Shown here piece by piece: positions 25,201 to 32,607 of a stretch of DNA of 64,000 nucleotides (the stretch's first letter is position 1; each line of letters starts with the position of its first letter). Origin of the DNA: Phyllobacteriaceae bacterium. Its GTDB lineage: Bacteria > Pseudomonadota > Alphaproteobacteria > Rhizobiales > Rhizobiaceae. Below the pieces are notes generated by a model, which worked only from the letters and a program-made list of their open reading frames with translations, was not told the origin of the DNA and ran no database searches. The translations under genes were made by a program, and so were the position numbers. Location: contig PAPF01000039.1 in NCBI GenBank assembly GCA_002708825.1, forward strand, positions 1 through 64,000, given 5' to 3'.

Positions 25201-26205
25201 TCAATAGCCGTGGGCACGCCAGTCGACCTGAGGGTCCAGTGTCCCGATTTCCTCGTTGATCCGGGAAACATGCGCGTCGAGCATGCGTTGCAGCGGTTCG
25301 GGCAGGGCATGAAGATTGTTCTCGTCGATGCCCGCGCGACGTTTCTCGATGGCCCCCGGCGCCTGCATGCGCTGCTCCATGGCGGTCAGGGCCTGCATGA
25401 CGCTGCGCCCGAAGGGTGTTGTCACCGGGCGATAGGCATAGATGTCGGGAAACTGGGACCGCGCCAGCCAGTTCCATTGCGAGGCGAAATGGACGGGGTG
25501 GCGCCCCCTCAGCCGCCGCGCGATTTCCGCGTCGTCCATGCCCGGACGGCTGTGCGTCTGTCCGAGACGCTCCGCGATGTCGCCAACCCCAAGTGCGGCA
25601 AGGCGTTCCTTGCGATATCCACTGTCCTTCGTCAGCGCCTCGAAACACAGCACGTGAACGGTCGGAACGATTCCTTGCAGGGCGCGCACGAGGTTCACGT
25701 AATTGAGCACGGGAAACAGGAAACGGTCCCGCCGCAGGAAGCTCAGGCGGATGAACTCCTCGAAGGTGTCGGCCGATTCCCACTGTACCCATTGCCGGAA
25801 ATAGGACCGCAGAAGGCTGTGCTGGTTGCGCACAATGATGACCGGCTCGACCTCCGCGGGCGCGATCCGCTTGAAGTTCTCCAGGATTTGCGGCAGCGAG
25901 TTGGACTGGCCATAGGCGGCGAAGCCGGCCGAAGACAGAACCTCGTCGCTGAGCCAGACCGTGTCGTGCGGGCACTCGTCGAAGGCCTTTTGCAACGCGG
26001 CCCTGTGCGGCGCGCAATTGCGCATCCGGACATCGCCGAAGACCGCGACGACACGGGTGAACTCCGCGATCAGCGGGTCGGCGAAGGCGCCGGCCGTGGT
26101 CTTGCCGAGGTAGCCGATGTGTCTTGCATGCGGCAGCGTGTCCTGCAGCGATGTCGAGGCGCACTTCGGCAGCCCCATGTGAAGGATGAAACGTTTCCCG
26201 GTCAT
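25201..26205 (-). CDS. PAPS-dependent sulfotransferase-like protein 3
   Basis: A 334-residue P-loop protein. GLPKCASTSL at residues 11-20 fits the phosphosulfate-binding loop, and VRNQHSLLRSYF at about 125-136 has the Arg and Ser of the 3'-phosphate-binding motif. It is only distantly related to the two paralogues at 11.5-13.6 kb. It lies between RTX genes on the same strand, and that context is the best reason to ask whether an RTX protein is its substrate. No signal peptide is visible, so it should act in the cytoplasm, where PAPS is available. A glycan acceptor is equally possible. Confidence 0.7.
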   Translation of the reverse strand: MTGKRFILHMGLPKCASTSLQDTLPHARHIGYLGKTTAGAFADPLIAEFTRVVAVFGDVRMRNCAPHRAALQKAFDECPHDTVWLSDEVLSSAGFAAYGQSNSLPQILENFKRIAPAEVEPVIIVRNQHSLLRSYFRQWVQWESADTFEEFIRLSFLRRDRFLFPVLNYVNLVRALQGIVPTVHVLCFEALTKDSGYRKERLAALGVGDIAERLGQTHSRPGMDDAEIARRLRGRHPVHFASQWNWLARSQFPDIYAYRPVTTPFGRSVMQALTAMEQRMQAPGAIEKRRAGIDENNLHALPEPLQRMLDAHVSRINEEIGTLDPQVDWRAHGY

Positions 26206-26256
26206 GTCCCCTCCGCCCCCGGCCGGACGCCGGCCCCGCGTTCCCGCCGCAAGACT

Positions 26257-26286
26257 TGCCCGCCCGGCCGCGCGGCCGGACGGGCA
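26257..26286 (-). terminator. GC-rich hairpin after RTX gene, no T-run
   Basis: A long stem (26257-26270 with 26273-26286, one mismatch) lies 27 bases past the RTX stop. On the minus strand it is followed by AAGTCTTG and not a T-run, so it may protect the 3' end or act as a weak terminator. Confidence 0.45.
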
Positions 26287-26312
26287 TCATCTGCCGTCGC
26301 GAATGCGGAAGG

Positions 26313-29213
26313 CTACAGGATGAAGTCCGAGGCGTCGATGCCCAGTCCCGTCCCGAGCAGTTCGATCCGGAAGTCGGCCGCGCCGTCGCCGTCGATATCG
26401 CCCTCGATGAAGGTCAGGCCGACATTTTCATAGGAGCGGATCTCCCCGGCCGTGCCCGAGAAGAACGATCCCACATAGGTGAAGGCCTGGTCGCCGGCCG
26501 TGCCGGTGTCGGCATCGAGAAGGGACAGGTCGAAGAGGTCGTCGCCGTCGGTGAAGTCCTGGATGCGGTCACGGTCGGCGAACAGGAGGCCGGTATCCGA
26601 CAGCGACAGGTAGACAAAGACATCGTCGTCATTGCCTCCATAGATGATGTCGCGCCCGGCGCGTCCGCGCAGGGTGTCGTTGCCGTTGTTTCCGAGCAGG
26701 ATGTCGCTGCCCGCGCCCCCGTCGAGCAGGTTGACCTGTGCGGAACCGAAAAGGCGGTCATCGTAATTGGAACCGACCACGTTCTCGAAGCCGGAGATCG
26801 TGTCGCCGGTCGCATGCCCGCCGGTTGCCGTGTTTCCGCCGAGGAAGACCTGCACCGCGTCATCCGAGTCGGCATAGTTCAGCGTGTCGAAACCCGCTCC
26901 CCCGGAAAGCGTGTCCGCCCCCGCGCCGCCGCGAATCGTGTCATTGCCGCCTTCGCCCGAAAGCGTGTCGTCGCCATCGCCGCCGAAGAACGTGTTGTGA
27001 CCGCTGTCGCCGGTCAGCGTGTCACCATGGGCGGTGCCCAGGACGTTCTCGATATTGCGTACCGTGTCCGTCTCGAAACTGGCGACCGCGGAGGCATCGC
27101 TCGATCCCGCCAGCGTCAGGGGGACGCCCGTGAACAGGTCGGAGAAGTCGGCCCAGTCGCCGGTGCCGTCGCCGCCGTCGAGGATGTCATCGCCCCGCCC
27201 GCCGCGCAGCGTGTCGTTGCCGCCGCCGCCGGCCAGGTGATTGTCCTCGTTTGACCCATAGAGCAGGTCGTCGCCGGATCCCGCGTAGATATTCTCGAAG
27301 TTCAGGATTTCGGCACCGAGCGCCCCGTCGGAGATCCGCGTGAAGGTCTCGGCGGCAAGATCGGCCTCGAAGCCGGTGGTGAACAGCTCGAACACGAAGG
27401 TGTCGGCATAGCCGTAACTGATGTCGTAAGCGTCGCCGCCATCGAAGACGTGCCCGGCGGTCGGTACGCTCACGCCCTCGGCGCCGAATCCGAAGCCGAT
27501 GATGTCGCTGCCTTCGCCGCCGAAGAACTGGTCGGATCCGGTCACCGTGCCGGTCGAGCCGACAAGGATGATGTCGTCGCCGTCGCCGCCCTCGATCCGG
27601 TTCGACGCATTGTTGCCGATCAGCGTGTCGTCATGGCCGGAGCCGATGATGCCCTCGAAATTCATGATCGTGTCGACGCCCGCGCCGAGCGTGTCCTGTG
27701 CCGTTGTCAGGCGCAGGTCGACGCTGACCCCGCTGCCGGCACTTTCATAGGAGACGATGTCCTGCGAACCGCCCGCGCCGTTCAGCATGTCGTTGCCGCC
27801 GCCGCCCTCGATCGTGTTGTTCAGGCCGTCGCCGGACAGCGTGTCGGCATGGGCGGATCCGATGATGTTCTCAACCGTGTTGATGATGTCGGTGCCGTCG
27901 CCGGTGGCGGTCGCATCCGTGGCGCCGTTCAGCGTGAGCGTCACGCCGGAGAAGCTTCCGGCAAAGCTCACCGTGTCGTTGCCGGCGCCGCCGATGATCG
28001 TGTCGTCGCCCGCACCGCCGACAATGAAATCGTCGTCGGCCCCCGCGTCGATGGTGTCGTTGCCCTCATTGCCGTGGATGGTGTCATTGCCGCCGCCGGC
28101 ATAAATGATGTCATTGCCGCCGGAGATGATCACGGCGCCGATTTCGGCGGTTTCATAGTCGCCGTAGATGAAATCGTCGCCGTCGCCCGAGGTGATCGTG
28201 TCGTTGCCGCCGGCGAGCGAGTTCGTGGTGTCGATCTCTTCGATGTCACCCCAGATCCGGTTCGCCCCGTCGCCCGCCACGATCGTGTCGTCGCCGCCGT
28301 AAAGCAGGTTGTTGACACCCAGTGTCGTGAAATTGAGGACCTGCCGGAAATCGCCGTGTATCTGCGCGCCGGTCGCGTTGGTCACGGTGATATCGTCATC
28401 ACCGCCGTGATAGGTGCTGTTGTTGGTATAGACGTTGCCGCTGTCACCATACACATAGGTGGCGAACGTCGACGTGGAGTGCGACACCACGATGTCGTTG
28501 CCCCCGTACATGGTCATCTGGTCGCCATATGGGGATTCGATGTCGCCGGTGATGAACAGGTAGTCGCTGCGTGTCGTGGTGTTGTCGGTGAAGGTGTCGC
28601 CGGCATAGTTCACGGTCTGGCCGGACACCGTGGTGAATTCGCGGTCCGCGTCGCCGTTAAGATCGATCCGGCCGGTCGCATTGTTGATGATGAAGGTGTC
28701 TGAGGCCGTGTCGCCGGATTCGCGGTAGAAGAAATCACCGTTGTAGCTGCCGGCACCGGTGATGGTGATCGTGTCGGACTGCGCGGTGACGCCCGTGCCG
28801 CGATGCGCATCGGCCGAAAACGTGCCGAGCACGTCGGATGACGCAAAGGTCATGGTGTCGGCGCCGAGGAAGTAGCCCCGCAGGAATTGCGATGTCGTCC
28901 CTGAAGCCATGACCGGCGAATAGGCGATCGGTGCGGCGCTGTAGTCGACCGTCATGTCGGCGGAGCCGTCGCCGCCCGTGTCGAAGCGGGCCTGGGTTAT
29001 GGTGCTTGTGATGTCCGGTTCGGTGCCGGGGCCGCCCGAATAGGTGAAGGAACCGATCAGCGTGACGATGTGCCCGTCCGACCCCTGCCAGGAAAATATG
29101 CTTGCATTGGAGATGAGGATGGTTCCGCTACCCAGTCCGGTCAGGCCCCAACCGACAGAACTGGTGGAAAGGCCGGGAATCGTTCCCCCGGTCAAGGTCG
29201 TGACGACAGCCAT
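26313..29213 (-). CDS. RTX calcium-binding secreted protein (classical repeats)
   Basis: A 966-residue secreted protein. The first 230 residues lack RTX repeats and look beta-rich. From there many GGxGxDxxx nonapeptides follow (GGAGDDTIIGGAGNDT, GGEGNDTIRG-like), interrupted by VENIIGSAHADTL-type segments. The last 200 residues are the shared module, ending in ASDFIL. RTX repeats bind calcium and fold only outside the cell. AGGAG before the ATG at 29213 supports the start. A promoter-like sequence with an overlapping palindrome lies about 55-85 bases upstream. There is no catalytic domain, so an adhesin or matrix role is likelier than a toxin. Confidence 0.87.
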   Translation of the reverse strand: MAVVTTLTGGTIPGLSTSSVGWGLTGLGSGTILISNASIFSWQGSDGHIVTLIGSFTYSGGPGTEPDITSTITQARFDTGGDGSADMTVDYSAAPIAYSPVMASGTTSQFLRGYFLGADTMTFASSDVLGTFSADAHRGTGVTAQSDTITITGAGSYNGDFFYRESGDTASDTFIINNATGRIDLNGDADREFTTVSGQTVNYAGDTFTDNTTTRSDYLFITGDIESPYGDQMTMYGGNDIVVSHSTSTFATYVYGDSGNVYTNNSTYHGGDDDITVTNATGAQIHGDFRQVLNFTTLGVNNLLYGGDDTIVAGDGANRIWGDIEEIDTTNSLAGGNDTITSGDGDDFIYGDYETAEIGAVIISGGNDIIYAGGGNDTIHGNEGNDTIDAGADDDFIVGGAGDDTIIGGAGNDTVSFAGSFSGVTLTLNGATDATATGDGTDIINTVENIIGSAHADTLSGDGLNNTIEGGGGNDMLNGAGGSQDIVSYESAGSGVSVDLRLTTAQDTLGAGVDTIMNFEGIIGSGHDDTLIGNNASNRIEGGDGDDIILVGSTGTVTGSDQFFGGEGSDIIGFGFGAEGVSVPTAGHVFDGGDAYDISYGYADTFVFELFTTGFEADLAAETFTRISDGALGAEILNFENIYAGSGDDLLYGSNEDNHLAGGGGNDTLRGGRGDDILDGGDGTGDWADFSDLFTGVPLTLAGSSDASAVASFETDTVRNIENVLGTAHGDTLTGDSGHNTFFGGDGDDTLSGEGGNDTIRGGAGADTLSGGAGFDTLNYADSDDAVQVFLGGNTATGGHATGDTISGFENVVGSNYDDRLFGSAQVNLLDGGAGSDILLGNNGNDTLRGRAGRDIIYGGNDDDVFVYLSLSDTGLLFADRDRIQDFTDGDDLFDLSLLDADTGTAGDQAFTYVGSFFSGTAGEIRSYENVGLTFIEGDIDGDGAADFRIELLGTGLGIDASDFIL

Positions 29214-29623
29214 GCAGGTCTCCTAGTGTAACATCCAGTGTTTCGTCGGGGCCCACCTGACTGATTTACTAGTTTATGCTAACATAAACAGAAGTCAATT
29301 TTGACATCGTCAGGGGCTGGCTTGTTTCCGGTCAGGCGGTTCTGAGACATCGTGCCGGCCCGTGGAGCGGTTGGCGCGCCCGGACTCCGGCAGGACGCCC
29401 GCGGCACCGGAAAAACGGCGCTCTCGTTGACGGCTGACAATGCGGACCCGTCCTGACCCGTTTGAGAATGATCGGTATCGCGGCGGTGGGCGTGGAATTG
29501 CCAGGGTCCGGCATGGCGTGGACGCGATGCCGGCCTCCGGTGTTTGGCCATCCCTCCGGCAGTGCCGGACGCAGGGTGGCTGCCACGCCGGAAAGCCATA
29601 TTGCAAAGGCAAGGGAGGTTTCC
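29214..29623. other. Divergent promoter region between two RTX genes
   Basis: A 410-base gap. The left quarter is AT-rich and holds a minus-strand promoter and palindrome (29271-29298). The remainder is GC-rich; the frame of the right-hand gene is open through part of it, but codon pattern and composition do not look like the protein that follows. The right-hand gene's promoter is not obvious. I see no other gene. Confidence 0.5.
29271..29298 (-). promoter_or_regulatory. Promoter with overlapping palindrome for the classical RTX gene
   Basis: On the minus strand TTGACT (29293-29298) is followed after 16 bases by TAAACT (29271-29276). A perfect palindrome, GTTTATG-CTAA-CATAAAC (29272-29289), covers the -10 and most of the spacer, so a dimeric protein bound there would block transcription. 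The leader to the ATG at 29213 would be about 50 bases. Confidence 0.5.
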
Positions 29624-32548
29624 ATGCCACTGATCGAAGGCAATGACAGCGCCAACGTACTCAATGATACGTCTGGCAACGACACCATCTTCGCCTATGG
29701 CGGCAACGACACGGTCACGGTCACCAATGGCGTGGACTTCGCCGATGGCGGAAACGATGTCGATACCCTTGTCATCAACTGGTCGGGCGCCTGGCAGGCG
29801 ACCTATGTCTACAGCTACGGCGGCACTTATGCCTATGTGAACACCAACACCAATTTCACGGATTCGACCCGGAGCGTTGATTACCAGTATTTCGAACATC
29901 TCAATGTGACCACGGGGTCGGGAAACGATGTCCTGGAAGGCATCCACAATGCCTGGGACATACTGAACGGGGGCGCCGGGGCCGATGAATGGCGCGACTC
30001 CTTCTCCAGCCTCATGACCGGCCTGTCCATCGACATGGCGCTCGTTTCCTCCTCGGGCGGGCAGAGCTACGGCGACGGCACCACGGTGCGCAATCTTGAA
30101 ATCGCATCGCTGACCCTCACCCAGGGCAATGACGTCTTCCGCGATGACGGTGCCTATGACGATACCATCTTTGGCTATAGTGGCGACGATGACATCGGCA
30201 CGTCCGGAGGCGTCGATTTCGTCGACGGAGGCAATGGCGAGGACACGCTGACCATCGACTGGTCCGATGCGACGCAATCGGCCTATGTCTATGCCTACAA
30301 TGCGTCCTACGGCTATGTGAACACCAACACCAACTTCACCGATTCCACCCGAAGCGTGGATTTCCAGTATATCGAGCATCTCGATGTCACCACCGGTTCC
30401 GGGAGTGACATCATAGAGGGTGTCCACAACGCCTGGGACATGATCGATGGCGGCGCCGGCGTCGATCTCTGGCGCGATTCCTTCAGCAGCCTGACCACCG
30501 CCGTCACGGTCTTCATGTCATCGACGGCAACAGGCGCCGGGCAGACGCTCGTCGACGGATCGCACATCAGCAATATCGAACGCGCGGAACTGACGCTGTC
30601 CCAGGGCAACGACATATTCCGCGACTACGGCCCGCGCGACGACATCATCTTCGGCTATAACGGCAACGACAATCTCGGCACCACCAACGGCCGTGATTTC
30701 ATCGACGGGGGCAACGGCACCGACACGCTTGTCATCAACTGGTCCGATGCGACACAGCAGATCCATGTCGATGCCTATAGCGGTTCTTCCGCCTATGTGA
30801 ACACCAACACCAATTTCACCGACTCCACCCGGCGCGTCGACTTCCAGTATATCGAGCATCTCGTGGTGACGGCGGGATCGGGCGACGACGACATCGAGGG
30901 GGTCTACAACGCGTGGGACATCCTTGATGGCGGCGCCGGAACGGATATCTGGCGCGATTCCTTCCACAGCCGGACGGCCGGCCTGACGATCAACATGTCG
31001 AGCGTGTCCTCGGCCGGCGGCCAGAGCTATGCCGATGGCACCACGGTGCGCAACCTGGAGGTCGCCCGCCTGACCCTGACACAGGGCAACGACGTTTTCA
31101 CCGATCACGGCGCCCATGACGATGTCATCTTCGCCATCGATGGCAGCGACAATATCGGCACGTCGAACGGGCGGGATTTCGTGGATGGCGGCAATGGCGA
31201 GGACACGCTGACCATCGACTGGTCGGACGCGACGCAATCGGCCTATGTCTACGCCTACAACGCCTCCTACGGCTATGTGAACACCAACACCAATTTCACC
31301 GATTCCACCCGAAGCGTGGATTTCCAGTATATCGAGCATCTCGATGTCACCACCGGCTCCGGCAACGACCTGATCGAGGGCGTCTACAACGCCTTTGACA
31401 GGATCGACGGCGGTGCCGGCGTGGACCTCTGGCGCGATTCATTCTCCAGCCTGACGTCCGGCATCTCCGTCTACATGGCCAATGCCTCTTCATCTGCCGG
31501 CCAGTATCTCGCTGACGGGACGCAGGTCCGCAATATCGAGCGGGCCCAGCTCACGCTGTCCCAGGGCAACGACATCTTCCGCGACCATGGCGCCCATGAC
31601 GACACCATTTACGGAGGAGACGGCAACGACAATCTCGGTTCCTCCAACGGCGTCGATTTCATCGACGGCGGCAATGGCACGGATACGCTGGTCATCGACT
31701 GGTCGGACGCCACCGACGAGATCTTCGTCTATTCGAGCTATGCCTATGTGAACACCAACACCAATTTCACCGATTCCACCCGCAGCGTTGACTTCCAGTA
31801 TGTCGAGAATGTCGTGGTCTATCTCGGCAGCGGCGCCGACACGGTGAACGGCTCCAGCGGCAACGACGTGCTGAACGGCGGTGGCGGCGATGACACCATC
31901 ACAGGCTATGCCGGAAACGACACGATCAATGGCGGTGCGGGCGCCGATACCCTCGACGGCGGCACCGGCTTCGACACGCTGAGCTATGAAGGCTCAAGCG
32001 CCGGCGTCCAGGTCTTCCTTGGCGGCAACACGGCCACCGGCGGCGACGCGACGGGCGACACCATCGCCGGCTTCGAGAACGTCTTCGGCTCCGCCCACAA
32101 TGACCGGCTGTACGGTTCTGCCCAGGTCAACCTGATCGATGGCGGCGCGGGCAGCGACATCATTCTCGGCAACAACGGCAACGATACCCTGCGCGGGCGC
32201 GAGGGCAGGGACATCATCTATGGCGGCAACCACGCCGACACCTTCGTCTATCTCGCGCTGTCCGATTCCGGGCTCCTGTTTGCCGACCGCGATCGTATCC
32301 AGGACTTCCAGAACGGTCTCGACCGCTTCGACCTTTCCGCGCTCGACGCCAACACCAATGTCGCGGGCAACCAGGCCTTCACCTATGTCGGTGGAGCCTT
32401 CACCGGCGTGGCCGGCCAGTTGCGCTCGTGGGAATTCGGCGGCCTGACCTTCATCGAGGGCGATGTCGACGGCAACGGTTCCGCCGATTTCCGCATCGAA
32501 CTGCTGGGCACGGGTCTCGGCATCGACGCGAGCGACTTCGTGCTTTGA
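29624..32548 (+). CDS. RTX-type secreted protein with five 160-residue tandem repeats
   Basis: A 974-residue secreted protein. Residues 6 to about 760 hold five tandem copies of a 160-residue unit containing QGNDxFxD, a DGGNGxDTL turn, WSDATQ, YVNTNTNFTDSTR, FQYIEHLxVTTGSGND and LWRDSFSSL. This unit is not a plain RTX repeat and I do not recognise it. Classical GGxGxD turns and the common C-terminal module follow, ending in ASDFVL. GGGAGG upstream fixes the ATG at 29624; the frame is open 162 bases further up without a ribosome site. It is divergent from one RTX gene and 59 bases ahead of another. Confidence 0.87.
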   Translation: MPLIEGNDSANVLNDTSGNDTIFAYGGNDTVTVTNGVDFADGGNDVDTLVINWSGAWQATYVYSYGGTYAYVNTNTNFTDSTRSVDYQYFEHLNVTTGSGNDVLEGIHNAWDILNGGAGADEWRDSFSSLMTGLSIDMALVSSSGGQSYGDGTTVRNLEIASLTLTQGNDVFRDDGAYDDTIFGYSGDDDIGTSGGVDFVDGGNGEDTLTIDWSDATQSAYVYAYNASYGYVNTNTNFTDSTRSVDFQYIEHLDVTTGSGSDIIEGVHNAWDMIDGGAGVDLWRDSFSSLTTAVTVFMSSTATGAGQTLVDGSHISNIERAELTLSQGNDIFRDYGPRDDIIFGYNGNDNLGTTNGRDFIDGGNGTDTLVINWSDATQQIHVDAYSGSSAYVNTNTNFTDSTRRVDFQYIEHLVVTAGSGDDDIEGVYNAWDILDGGAGTDIWRDSFHSRTAGLTINMSSVSSAGGQSYADGTTVRNLEVARLTLTQGNDVFTDHGAHDDVIFAIDGSDNIGTSNGRDFVDGGNGEDTLTIDWSDATQSAYVYAYNASYGYVNTNTNFTDSTRSVDFQYIEHLDVTTGSGNDLIEGVYNAFDRIDGGAGVDLWRDSFSSLTSGISVYMANASSSAGQYLADGTQVRNIERAQLTLSQGNDIFRDHGAHDDTIYGGDGNDNLGSSNGVDFIDGGNGTDTLVIDWSDATDEIFVYSSYAYVNTNTNFTDSTRSVDFQYVENVVVYLGSGADTVNGSSGNDVLNGGGGDDTITGYAGNDTINGGAGADTLDGGTGFDTLSYEGSSAGVQVFLGGNTATGGDATGDTIAGFENVFGSAHNDRLYGSAQVNLIDGGAGSDIILGNNGNDTLRGREGRDIIYGGNHADTFVYLALSDSGLLFADRDRIQDFQNGLDRFDLSALDANTNVAGNQAFTYVGGAFTGVAGQLRSWEFGGLTFIEGDVDGNGSADFRIELLGTGLGIDASDFVL
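29639..32035 (+). repeat. Five tandem 480-base coding repeats
   Basis: Unit boundaries taken at the GGCAAYGAC block are 29639, 30125, 30605, 31085 and 31565, giving steps of 486, 480, 480 and 480 bases. The internal YVNTNTN block recurs at 29834, 30314, 30794, 31274 and 31745. Units 1 and 3 share one sub-version (GQSYxDGTTVRNLE) and units 2 and 4 another (ELTLSQ or QLTLSQ with SNIER or RNIER). The end of unit 5 is diffuse. Confidence 0.85.
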
Positions 32549-32607
32549 CGGAACTGGCTGGCGGCGTGGGATTGCCGCACATGCTTGCAACATGAAGGGA
32601 TGCGGAC

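Noticed and set aside
29639-32035. Regular repeats that could suggest a CRISPR array
   Set aside because: The repeats are in frame, 480 bases long, with no short-repeat/spacer pattern, and encode a continuous protein.
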